DNA of 64,000 bases from NCBI RefSeq assembly GCF_000373245.1, contig NZ_KB890759.1, forward strand, positions 1 through 64,000, read 5' to 3'. This DNA comes from Echinicola pacifica DSM 19836. Lineage in GTDB: Bacteria; Bacteroidota; Bacteroidia; Cytophagales; Cyclobacteriaceae. Shown piece by piece: positions 37,779 to 46,280 of the stretch. The translations under genes were made by a program, and so were the position numbers. The first letter of the stretch is position 1, and every line of letters starts with the position of its first letter. Below the pieces are notes generated by a model that had not been told where the DNA came from, did not search any database, and saw only the letters and a list, made by a program, of their open reading frames with translations.

Positions 37779-38114
37779 ATGATGCTACTCGATATCCTTA
37801 AAGAAAAATGTCCTAACTGCCATCAAGGGCAGGTATTCGATGAACGGAATTCCTGGTCATTGATTAAGATGCCAAAGATGAACCGCAATTGCCTTCATTG
37901 CGATCATCGTTTCGAAAAAGAACCCGGCTTCTTTTTTGGGGCCATGTTTGTGAGCTATGGCCTATGCATTATCGAGTCAGCCCTTGCTTTCCTTCTCTAC
38001 CTTATTTTGCCCGTCTCTGAGGAATACCTGATTTACTTCCTCCTCCTTCCAATCCTTCTTTTCTGGCCATTCAATTTCAGGAAATCCCGGCTAGTCTGGA
38101 TGCATCTCGTGTAA
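37779..38114 (+). CDS. DUF983 membrane protein
   Basis: A 111-residue protein with two Cys pairs, CPNCHQGQVF and CLHCDHRFEKEPGFFFGAMFVSYG, and a pair of transmembrane helices (about 60-80 and 85-100). This zinc-ribbon-plus-membrane layout is the DUF983 signature in Bacteroidota and Proteobacteria; function unknown. Length is slightly short of the usual 120-130. It is divergent from the AraC regulator. Confidence 0.9.
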   Translation: MMLLDILKEKCPNCHQGQVFDERNSWSLIKMPKMNRNCLHCDHRFEKEPGFFFGAMFVSYGLCIIESALAFLLYLILPVSEEYLIYFLLLPILLFWPFNFRKSRLVWMHLV

Positions 38115-38205
38115 ACAGTCAAGTAATTCAAATAAATAACAGAAGTAAATAGAGTTATCCTATATTTTTTAGGTAGATTTATGGGGCATACGCACCATTT
38201 TACTT

Positions 38206-39687
38206 ATGAAAAACAGCATACTATTATTTACCTGCCTGTTTTTGACCTTCTTAGTTTCCTGTAAGGTAAAAAACACTGATACTAAAAACAAAGCACCTAA
38301 TATCATCATCATCCTTGCGGATGATATGGGATATGGAGATATAGTGGCGTACAATTCACAAGCCAAGGTAAGCACACCTTATTTGGACCAACTAGCAAAT
38401 GAAGGCATGCTTTTCACGGATGCCCACTCACCCTCCGCGGTTTGTACCCCAACACGCTATGGGATATTGACTGGTAGGTATAGCTGGAGAACGCGGCTGA
38501 AGTCAGGCGTTCTTCACCCCTGGGAGCTGCCATTAATAGAAGCTGAACAAGAAACGATGGCTGAAATGCTAAGAAAGGCAGGCTATTCCACCGCTGCTAT
38601 TGGCAAATGGCACCTGGGATGGGACTGGCCGGTGACGGATGCAGCCAAGCCATGGTCAAATAATGGTGGCACCGTGGATTATTTTCAGGAGGTTAAGGGA
38701 GGACCATTGGCCGTAGGCTTCGATTATTATTTTGGAGATGATGTACCCAATTATCCACCTTATGCCTATATAGAAAACGAGCATATTGTCGAGGCTCCCA
38801 CGCTGGATAAGCCTAAAGATTATTACGGTTTGGCTGGGATGATGAGTCCCGGATGGACCCTGGAAGCCGTCATGCCGCGGATCACCAAGGAGGCGTCAGA
38901 CTATATCCTAAGCCAGTCGAAGTCTCAAAAACCCTTCTTCATGTATTTTGCGCTTACCGCCCCGCATACGCCCATCGCTCCAAGTGAGGAATTTGTAGGA
39001 ACGAGCAAAGCGGGTAAATACGGGGATTTTGTGCAGCAGGTGGACTGGACCGTCGGACAGATCGTCAGCGCCCTGGAAGAAGCCGGATTGACCGAGGAAA
39101 CCTTATTAGTATTTACCTCTGACAATGGCTCTCCAGCACGAAATGGTGAGAACTATTCCGGACCTGTGGCCTCTGTCATCGCTGATTATGGTCATGCTGC
39201 TAATGGCGATTACCGAGGTCTAAAAGGTGATGCCTGGGAAGGTGGCCACCGCGTCCCCTTTATCGTAAAATGGCCAGGCAGCATCCCAAAAAACTCTGAA
39301 AACACACAACTCGTTTCCTCCCTGGATCTCATGGCGACTGTCAGGGACCTCATCGGTGGAGAATATGAGCAAAACGTATCCCCCGATGGGTTGAGCTTCC
39401 TGCCCACCCTTAAGGATCCTTCAGCCCCTGGTAGAGAATCGCTGGTTCTTCATTCACATAGAGGCGTGTTTGTCTATCGTAAAGGCCCCTGGAAATTCAT
39501 AGAGTCCAATTTATCCGGTGGATTCAGTGATGGGCTAAATCCTGATGGCTATGGAATCGATACTCCCGGTCAACTTTATAATCTGGAAGAAGACCCTGGA
39601 GAAACTTCAAACAGGTATAGCGATTTCCCTGACATGGTACAGGAACTGACCCATGAATTAGATAGCGTCAGAAATCTAGCTAATTGA
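38206..39687 (+). CDS. Type I sulfatase (arylsulfatase family) lipoprotein
   Basis: A 493-residue S1-family sulfatase. The N-terminus is a lipoprotein signal (LTFLVSC, Cys19), so it is probably anchored in a membrane facing the periplasm or surface. Metal-site start LADDMGYGD (38-46) and the sulfatase signature AVCTPTRYGILTGR (78-91), whose Cys80 is the residue converted to formylglycine by the maturation enzyme; IGKWHLG, HTPIAP and FTSDNGSP follow. It removes sulfate esters from glycans. It begins the polysaccharide locus; no maturation enzyme gene lies in the window. Length is normal. Confidence 0.93.
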   Translation: MKNSILLFTCLFLTFLVSCKVKNTDTKNKAPNIIIILADDMGYGDIVAYNSQAKVSTPYLDQLANEGMLFTDAHSPSAVCTPTRYGILTGRYSWRTRLKSGVLHPWELPLIEAEQETMAEMLRKAGYSTAAIGKWHLGWDWPVTDAAKPWSNNGGTVDYFQEVKGGPLAVGFDYYFGDDVPNYPPYAYIENEHIVEAPTLDKPKDYYGLAGMMSPGWTLEAVMPRITKEASDYILSQSKSQKPFFMYFALTAPHTPIAPSEEFVGTSKAGKYGDFVQQVDWTVGQIVSALEEAGLTEETLLVFTSDNGSPARNGENYSGPVASVIADYGHAANGDYRGLKGDAWEGGHRVPFIVKWPGSIPKNSENTQLVSSLDLMATVRDLIGGEYEQNVSPDGLSFLPTLKDPSAPGRESLVLHSHRGVFVYRKGPWKFIESNLSGGFSDGLNPDGYGIDTPGQLYNLEEDPGETSNRYSDFPDMVQELTHELDSVRNLAN

Positions 39688-40073
39688 GAACATTACCACG
39701 CTAGGAATATTTGCCGTAGCCCCCTATTTATTTAGGAATAATGATAAAGGTTATAAGGCTTTTGTAATGCCTTCCTCTAGAAAAAGAACCTTCCCCAGCA
39801 GCATTTTTAGCCTGAGGAAGGTTCTTTTTTTCATAGGGCTTATACCTATTGACTTTGGTTTTAAGGCTAAACACCGAGGTAAGACATTAGCTTTATCTCC
39901 GGAGCTTTGGTATGCCATTGTCGCCCTTTTGACCGTAAATAATGGAACTTAAATCCTCTGAAAGCTCAGCTATAATTTAGAATCGGAGGATTTACAGCTT
40001 TATTAGTTATCCTGCCTTTACTCGTTTTTTTTAGTAAGATCAATTTTGCGTCAGCAACGGAAGCTCAAGCCCA
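39688..40073. other. Convergent intergenic region after the sulfatase
   Basis: About 390 bp between the sulfatase stop and the GH105 stop. Besides the strong terminator at 39781-39829 it has a second, weaker inverted repeat (AAATCCTC at 39951-39958 with GAGGATTT at 39986-39993). No gene. Confidence 0.5.
39781..39829 (+). terminator. Rho-independent terminator downstream of the sulfatase
   Basis: A perfect 14-bp stem (AAAAAGAACCTTCC with GGAAGGTTCTTTTT) with a 21-nt loop and T-run on the plus strand; the complementary A-run makes it usable from the minus strand too, for the GH105 operon. It is about 95 bp after the sulfatase stop. Confidence 0.85.
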
Positions 40074-41432
40074 TCATTTATTTTCCAAAAACTGAACGGC
40101 CGTTTCATTGATTTCATAGGGATGGCTTCCGATTAGTTGGTACACCTCTGCTCCTGCGAGTAAGGCGGGTCCATAGCCATGTGCAGCATACACACTCACG
40201 GGGCGATGGTAATAAAATGCCGGGTCAAAGCCCATACCCGTACCCACACAGGTTCCTTCCACCTGTCCCTGATCATTGATCTTGCTATCCACCGCAGCCC
40301 ATCCTAATAAAGTCATCGGGCCAAATACTCTATAATCCAACCATCCCTTATTGATGGCCTTTGCGAAGCCATAGGTGAAAATAGCGGTGGCGGAAGTCTC
40401 CAAATAACTATCATTTCTGTCCAGCAGCTGGTGCCAAAAACCGATGGAAGACTGATAAGAAGCAAGTCCCATTGCATGCTTTCTGAATAAATCCATCATG
40501 TCAGCTCGCTGGGGATGCTGCTCAGGAAGGACGTCCAGAAGCTCTACCAGCGTCATGAATGCCCAACCGTTAGCCCTTCCCCAGTGAAACTGAGGATAGC
40601 TGTCTGCTCCAAGGACCCATCCATGCATAAACAGTCCTTTGTCTTCATTAAACATCCTCTCTGCAAAAGCCAGGACCTGGGTCACTGCTTCATCATAATA
40701 CGCCTCCTCTCCGGTAAGCTTGCCCATCTGAGCCAGCGCCGGCACACTCATAAAAAGATCATCCAGCCATAGGGTATTTTCCACTGGGCGGTTTCGTGCC
40801 AGGGTACCATCTGAGAATCGATACTGATCCTGCATTATAAAATCAATATAATGGCTGGCCAAAGGCCTGATATCCCGATTCAGCCCCTGATCTTTGGCCT
40901 TAATCAGTGCGGCGCAGAGCGCACCAGCATCATCCAAGGCATGAGGATGCATTACCCGAGCGATCGGTCCTTCATCTGGCTGACTTTTGTCAGCAGATTT
41001 AGAAAAATGAGTATAGGAAGCATCCAAAAACTCTAGCCGTTCTAAAGCATACTCGGTATAAGAGGAATTGTCCATGGCTTCCCCCGCCGCCAGCATTCCA
41101 GCATAGGTGACGCCCCATTCATAACTGAATATTCTGAAATCTCCCTTTTTCAATAGGGACTCCTCATTGGCCTGCCCGAGCTCCACGGGCTTTCCTTCCT
41201 TGTTCAGAAATTGGTAAGGGGTATTTTGCTGGAGGTAATGGAGAATACGGGAGAGGCTTTCCTCCACACTATTGGCCGTCACCTGTCCATAGGGTATTTC
41301 GTAAGCTGGCTGTATCAGATGCAGTGGCGTATTGCTATCCGTTTGGACCTCTTGTCCGATCACAGGAGTACCTATGACCAGCAGCGCAATCACCGAGGCT
41401 ATTCGAACTTTGGTATGGCTTATGATATGCAT
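40074..41432 (-). CDS. GH88/GH105 unsaturated uronyl hydrolase
   Basis: A 452-residue secreted (alpha/alpha)6 hydrolase with signal peptide ending near VIGQ. Family motifs: HPHALDDAG (162-170), LWLDDLFMSVPALA (221-234) and WGRANGW (284-290). GH105 enzymes use a vinyl-ether hydration mechanism to release the unsaturated uronic acid left by polysaccharide lyases on rhamnogalacturonan, ulvan and related glycans. The gene is last of an operon, 1 bp after the DUF4861 gene, which suggests lyase products are further processed here. Exact substrate not deducible. Confidence 0.9.
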   Translation of the reverse strand: MHIISHTKVRIASVIALLVIGTPVIGQEVQTDSNTPLHLIQPAYEIPYGQVTANSVEESLSRILHYLQQNTPYQFLNKEGKPVELGQANEESLLKKGDFRIFSYEWGVTYAGMLAAGEAMDNSSYTEYALERLEFLDASYTHFSKSADKSQPDEGPIARVMHPHALDDAGALCAALIKAKDQGLNRDIRPLASHYIDFIMQDQYRFSDGTLARNRPVENTLWLDDLFMSVPALAQMGKLTGEEAYYDEAVTQVLAFAERMFNEDKGLFMHGWVLGADSYPQFHWGRANGWAFMTLVELLDVLPEQHPQRADMMDLFRKHAMGLASYQSSIGFWHQLLDRNDSYLETSATAIFTYGFAKAINKGWLDYRVFGPMTLLGWAAVDSKINDQGQVEGTCVGTGMGFDPAFYYHRPVSVYAAHGYGPALLAGAEVYQLIGSHPYEINETAVQFLENK

Positions 41433-41433
41433 A

Positions 41434-42729
41434 TTATTTTGGCTTATTAATTATCTCTATTTGGGGTTTTGTGCTGAGCTGATCGGTCAGGTCTTTCAGG
41501 TACTGAATGAAATAGTTCCTATCTCTAAATCCCTGATCCGCCAGCTCCCAGCAAGCAATAGAATAATAGCTGATGGGCATCTTATTACTGGTTTCCATTA
41601 CAGCTAGGAAACTGTCCGTAAGCTGCCCGGTATCAGGCGCCATTTCGGTATGGAGGTATTGATCTGCGGGCAGGATCAAGGCTAGTCCCAAATACCATTC
41701 TTTATCATAGGTCTGCTTGTCATGAGTGAATAACACCAGCCATTCGCCCAACCTCATTTCCTCCACCTCGTCTTCAGTATGGATATTCACCAGGCCTATA
41801 ACCGCCTTCTCGTCTCCCTCAAGTTGACCAAAGGTCAGACTACTTTGATAGCCATACATTCCCGGCCATATCTTCGCTTTTTCCGTGACTTGATAAGTTC
41901 TGCCTGTTCCCTCCGGCTGCCAGTTTTTGTAATTATATTCCATTATGGACAGTAGAGGCCCGCTTTCCAGCACCTTAAAGGTCGTTTCCTCCACATTATT
42001 GAGGCTATCACGCTGGGTCACGCCGAGGCGAACGAGCTCCTCGCCCACTTTCAAGGAATATCCTCCGAGGCCCACCGAGGTGCCCACAGACAGGATGTCC
42101 CTTCCCCAATCTTCCATCACATGGTATAGGTCTTCGGTGACGCCCTGCTCATTGATCCCCACATTTCTTGGAGACATGGACTCAGTTTTCTTTCCAAAAA
42201 CATCCTTGGAATTTCTCCCATCCAAATAATGACGAAAGCCCACCTTATCATTTTCCCAGGAAGGGCCATCGGTTTGGTAAGGCTGGTAGCCCATCACTCC
42301 GGGAAGCATATCGGGATAGAAGGTGTCTTGCAAGGCCGGCTTTACCTGTTCCTTTTCGGAGGCCCTGACCCCAAATCGCACATAGGTCCGCTCGGTATAG
42401 GCAAGCGCCTCATCCACCCAGCTCAGATCATAGTGATTCGACTGCCTTGGCCCGATATCCGCAAGAAAGAACAGCTCATCCCATTCCTTATCCCCATTGG
42501 TGTCGATAAGCTGGACGGGGATAGTATCATTGGATGCTAGCAGCAGCAATGGAAACTTCTGTGCAGCCGCACCCCTTAGTGCTGATTTATCGATCGATAC
42601 GGGCTTATCTTTAAGGGAAATATCACTTGGGTTTTTCAGAATGATCTGAGTCCCGGTTTCCTGATTTTTCGTGCACCCTGAATGGAGAACAAATAGGCTG
42701 ATAAGTAAGCCAATGCTTTTATAGTACAT
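41434..42729 (-). CDS. DUF4861 lipoprotein
   Basis: A 431-residue protein with a lipoprotein signal (LFVLHSGC, Cys19). It matches the DUF4861 family found beside GH88/GH105 enzymes: NDTIPVQLIDTNGDKEWDELFFLADI around 67-92, GWASDNDKVGF-like patterns (SWENDKVGFRHYLDGRNSKDVFGK), and YHVMEDWGRDILSVGTSVGLGGYSL. Function is unknown; in the locus it sits between the putative toroid lyase and GH105 and overlaps the upstream gene by 1 bp (TAATG), so it is translationally coupled and probably acts on the same glycan in the periplasm. Confidence 0.9.
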   Translation of the reverse strand: MYYKSIGLLISLFVLHSGCTKNQETGTQIILKNPSDISLKDKPVSIDKSALRGAAAQKFPLLLLASNDTIPVQLIDTNGDKEWDELFFLADIGPRQSNHYDLSWVDEALAYTERTYVRFGVRASEKEQVKPALQDTFYPDMLPGVMGYQPYQTDGPSWENDKVGFRHYLDGRNSKDVFGKKTESMSPRNVGINEQGVTEDLYHVMEDWGRDILSVGTSVGLGGYSLKVGEELVRLGVTQRDSLNNVEETTFKVLESGPLLSIMEYNYKNWQPEGTGRTYQVTEKAKIWPGMYGYQSSLTFGQLEGDEKAVIGLVNIHTEDEVEEMRLGEWLVLFTHDKQTYDKEWYLGLALILPADQYLHTEMAPDTGQLTDSFLAVMETSNKMPISYYSIACWELADQGFRDRNYFIQYLKDLTDQLSTKPQIEIINKPK

Positions 42730-44510
42730 TATTCAAATATTAGTTGATGAGTAAATGGACTTGTTCCTGTAATATAAACATGTTTTCCTTCAGTCCTCAG
42801 GGAGCCAAAATGCACGCTATATTTTTCTCCGTCCAGGCGGCTGATTCTTTCATGGTCTTTCTGGCCAGGGCCAAAATTGATGGTGTCCTTACCCATGGTA
42901 AAACTTCCCTTACCCTCTTCAAGGAAGTAATTATCGGAATCCTCCCCTGCGGGAATGACGCCTTCCAGTTTCCCATTCTTATCAAAGCACAGTTCGATGG
43001 TTACCGTCACACCTTCCAGTCCACCAACTTCAAAGTCAATCGTCACCTTCCCCTCAGACTCCTCCACGGTGATGGTCGATTCCAGGGTTTTTACATTACT
43101 GACAGGCCGCTGGTCGAAGGCCATTTTGCTCCAAAACCTATCGTCCACACTAGGGCTTAGGGTATAGTCTCCTTCCTTATTCTTAAGATGGTCGGGCAAA
43201 GGCTGATAATAAGGAGCTTCCTGCTTTTGGTAGAGCACATATTTCCCCTCTTTTTCCCATAGGCCTTCACTTCTAAAATGCCCCATATTGAAGAAATTGG
43301 AAGACATGCGCATATACCAGAGGATCGCCTCGCCTTTCCGATAGGTAAAGAAGTTTGGGCTTACCGATCTCCCCGAGGCGATTATCAAGGGCCAATCCAC
43401 CCCACCAAAGATAGAGGCGGTGGTGTCTGCCCTTCTGATGCGTACTAATTTGCTGCTAGTAAATACCCGCTCAAAATCGGTTGGCGGATTTTGGCTGGTG
43501 GGAAGCTCCTTTTTGAGCATTTCATCTTCCATAAAGTGAAATAAGGCTTCCTCCACCACTATCCGGTCAAAGCCCGGGAAGCCCTCTATCATCCTGCAAA
43601 TAGCAGCAAATTCACCATTCTGATCATAGTTAGCAAGATAGCGGAAATGGAGGTATTGGACCACGATACTTCGGTGATCATATTGGTCCTGCCTTCTGGA
43701 ATCTATGGTGACCAGGTCCCCGTTTGGTTCCATATAGTAATAGGTCATGGCTAGGCTCTTCCTAGGTGCCGCATACAGCTCTGGTCGATCTAATAGCCTT
43801 CCAATGGTAAGAAAAGCATTGTTTTCCACATCCGAATAATTCATACTCCTCTCTGGATAGTGGCCATCTTCATCCATATAGATTCCCTCACTTAGCCATT
43901 CATCTATTCTTTTGACGTATTTGGGATTGGGATAAAGTTGATTGATCCTCGCCAGAGCATGACAGACCACCCAGCGATGGTTTGGGGTATGGACACCACC
44001 GACCACCAGGGCCTCTCCTGTTTTCAATAAGAACCCTTTAATTTTTGCTTTTACTGGCTTTAGTTCCTCCTTATTATTTTGGCTAAGAATATATACACCT
44101 GCACATAGCGGCTCCATGATGAAGGCGGTATCAGGAGGAGATTCCAGATTGCCTGCATTGATGGTGCCATCCGGCCGCTGAGTACCGATCAGTTTATCTG
44201 CCGTATAGTCTAGCAAACTGACCAGCGATGAATCCAGGTAAAAATCAGAGTCGCTGCAACAATAGGCGGAGGCAATCATTGCAAAATTATATCCATAACT
44301 CCGGCCACCATGCCTGTTGGCGGCATCCTTCATGGCTAATAGCTTGCTGATGTGTCGATCATTTGCTTGGACCATCTGCTTCCATAGGTCACTTTCCTGG
44401 TAGGCTTGGGCGGATGCTGCTGAGGCCCAGCCTAGGGCGGGCAATAAGGTAAATGCCGCACCTAAGCCTGCGGACTGCTTCAAAAAGGTATTTCTGGTTA
44501 TTTTTTTCAT
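42729..44510 (-). CDS. Putative polysaccharide lyase/hydrolase (toroid plus beta-sandwich)
   Basis: A 593-residue exported protein. The N-terminus is Tat-like (TRNTFLKQSAGLGAA) though with one Arg only, cleaved near ASAQA. Residues about 40-330 have an all-helical repeat typical of (alpha/alpha)-toroid lyases: YGYNFAMIASAYCCSDSDFY, HRWVVCHALARINQLYPNPK, EGIYMDEDGHYPERSMNYS and LAMTYYYMEPNGDLVTIDSRR. The C-terminal part (about 370-590) is beta-rich (VKTLESTITVEESEGKVTIDF). This architecture resembles heparinase II/III- and PL8-type lyases, but I cannot assign a family. It starts the GH105/DUF4861 operon of the locus. Confidence 0.7.
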   Translation of the reverse strand: MKKITRNTFLKQSAGLGAAFTLLPALGWASAASAQAYQESDLWKQMVQANDRHISKLLAMKDAANRHGGRSYGYNFAMIASAYCCSDSDFYLDSSLVSLLDYTADKLIGTQRPDGTINAGNLESPPDTAFIMEPLCAGVYILSQNNKEELKPVKAKIKGFLLKTGEALVVGGVHTPNHRWVVCHALARINQLYPNPKYVKRIDEWLSEGIYMDEDGHYPERSMNYSDVENNAFLTIGRLLDRPELYAAPRKSLAMTYYYMEPNGDLVTIDSRRQDQYDHRSIVVQYLHFRYLANYDQNGEFAAICRMIEGFPGFDRIVVEEALFHFMEDEMLKKELPTSQNPPTDFERVFTSSKLVRIRRADTTASIFGGVDWPLIIASGRSVSPNFFTYRKGEAILWYMRMSSNFFNMGHFRSEGLWEKEGKYVLYQKQEAPYYQPLPDHLKNKEGDYTLSPSVDDRFWSKMAFDQRPVSNVKTLESTITVEESEGKVTIDFEVGGLEGVTVTIELCFDKNGKLEGVIPAGEDSDNYFLEEGKGSFTMGKDTINFGPGQKDHERISRLDGEKYSVHFGSLRTEGKHVYITGTSPFTHQLIFE

Positions 44511-44617
44511 CTTTTGGTACTGTCAAATGCTAATCTAATTACTATAAAGAGAATAGTGGAATATAAGTATTTTCGACGCTAAGAGGTCTATATATTCCCG
44601 GGGATTAAATGTAAAAA

Positions 44618-44647
44618 GGAGATCTGCTCCCATTGGCGCAGATCTCC
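44618..44647 (-). terminator. Rho-independent terminator after susD
   Basis: A perfect 10-bp stem (GGAGATCTGC with GCAGATCTCC, 10-nt loop) starts 20 bp after the susD stop and is followed on the minus strand by five T. It separates the susCD transcript from the enzyme operon downstream. Confidence 0.85.
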
Positions 44648-44666
44648 CCAATATCAACCCTCATAA

Positions 44667-46280
44667 TTAATTATATCCTTCATTCTGGGAGATGGTCTCT
44701 CCACTTACGTCTATTTCGGCCTGAGGAATAGGACGAAGACTGTGATAAGGCTTGATGGCATTATTCAGAGCCGCATGGGGATTGTATTCCAGCACCCTCT
44801 CCTGCAGCTTGCCCGTTCTTTTGAGGTCCATCCATCGACTCACCTCTCCAGCCATTTCAATAGCACTCTCATCAAGGATCATATCGATATCCACCTCGCC
44901 TGCACTGACCATACTGCTGAGGCCTGCCCTATCTCGAAGGGCATTGATATGCTCTGCTGCCTTGGCCGAATTGCCAGATTGCAAATAAGCCTCTGCTGCA
45001 ATCAAACGGGTCTCGCCACCTCTCATGAGGATCGCATCACGCTCCCCATCAGGATTTATCCCCGGATTAGTGTAAGGAACTCCAGGATCATCAAACTTCC
45101 TGAACATTGGAAAATGAACCTGAGTCAATCCATCAGGAGTAAAATACTGGTTAGGATTAAACACCGCATAGATCTTACTATCGATTTTGGCCTGTGGCCA
45201 CGCTACCTTAGGAAAATAAATACTCGTATCGCCCTTAGCCACCGTGCCATCCGCACTGTTTACCTCCGCGATCATCAGACGCCTGATGGTGGCCTCTTCC
45301 CGCTGGTCTCCTTCTTCAAAAAGATCGAAAAAGAAAGGAGTCGGTGCACGCCCAAGTCCTCTATGATAGAGTGTGGACCTTACCTGTCCGGGATATACAT
45401 CATATACGAACTTAAATAATAGGTGTCGATTATTGCCGAAACCTCTGGAAACAGGATTATTCCCATATAATAAGGAGAAAATGACCTCCCCATTTCTCTG
45501 ATTTTCCCTGGATACCAAATCATTAAAATTACCTACCAATGGGTGACGGCTGATTACTGTTTCAGCCAAAGCTGCCGCATCTGCAAAATCCTGAGCAGTC
45601 CCAAAATCCTTATATCCTCGACTTAGCAATACTTTCGCTTTGAGGTGTCTAACTGCATCTTTGGAGGCGCGGCCAAACAGCGCAGGAGATTCATCCACCC
45701 CTGCTAGCGCATCATCCAGGTCTAGGATGATCTGTGCATATACCTCCTGCTCGGTGGCGCGATAGAATGCGGTCTGGGCCGTAGTGATCTCCTCCAGCAC
45801 CAATGGCACACCACCGAAATTCTCCACCAAATGGAAATAAGAATAAGCCCTTAGGAACTTCGCCTCACCGATTCCTCGGCTCTTGTCTGAATCAGAAATC
45901 CCCTGCACCTCATCTGCTCGGGTCAGTGCTATATTCGCTCCACTGATCACCTTATAGTAATTGGTCCAATAAGCCTGAACCGATCCATTTGCCGGGCGAA
46001 AATTAACGTAATCATTCAGCTCCGAAATACCCGCTATGATATCTCTTCGAGTGAATATATCGGTGCCTTGGTGATCCAGATCATAATAGGTCGTGGCATC
46101 CCTCAGCTTATTATAACCATGGGCCACCAACTGATCCAGGGCCGTGGGGTCGCTTAGCAGGATATCATCTGATAAAAAGTTTCTGTTTTCTTCATCCAGA
46201 AACTCAGAGCAGGAAGCCAGGGAGAAGCCTGCCAACACTGCGGTCAAGATATATAGGTATTTTTTCATGATCTTCTTCAT
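44667..46280 (-). CDS. SusD/RagB family outer-membrane glycan-binding lipoprotein
   Basis: A 537-residue protein with lipobox LASC (Cys24 counting from the ATG at 46280; another ATG lies 4 codons in). Residues follow the SusD plan: SEFLDEENRNFLSDD, PTALDQLVAHGYNKLRD, GIGEAKFLRAYSYFHLVENFGGVPLV (a typical SusD helix around 137-162), LFGRASKDAVRHLKAKVLLSR and the C-terminal RGGETRLIAAEAYLQSG...ALRDRAGL and WMDLKRTGKL. It binds oligosaccharide at the cell surface with its SusC partner. The start overlaps the susC stop by one base (TAATG). Confidence 0.95.
   Translation of the reverse strand: MKKIMKKYLYILTAVLAGFSLASCSEFLDEENRNFLSDDILLSDPTALDQLVAHGYNKLRDATTYYDLDHQGTDIFTRRDIIAGISELNDYVNFRPANGSVQAYWTNYYKVISGANIALTRADEVQGISDSDKSRGIGEAKFLRAYSYFHLVENFGGVPLVLEEITTAQTAFYRATEQEVYAQIILDLDDALAGVDESPALFGRASKDAVRHLKAKVLLSRGYKDFGTAQDFADAAALAETVISRHPLVGNFNDLVSRENQRNGEVIFSLLYGNNPVSRGFGNNRHLLFKFVYDVYPGQVRSTLYHRGLGRAPTPFFFDLFEEGDQREEATIRRLMIAEVNSADGTVAKGDTSIYFPKVAWPQAKIDSKIYAVFNPNQYFTPDGLTQVHFPMFRKFDDPGVPYTNPGINPDGERDAILMRGGETRLIAAEAYLQSGNSAKAAEHINALRDRAGLSSMVSAGEVDIDMILDESAIEMAGEVSRWMDLKRTGKLQERVLEYNPHAALNNAIKPYHSLRPIPQAEIDVSGETISQNEGYN

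Noticed and set aside
39951-39993. Second inverted repeat AAATCCTC/GAGGATTT after the sulfatase
   Set aside because: Eight pairs with a long 27-nt loop and no T-run; too weak to call as a terminator.
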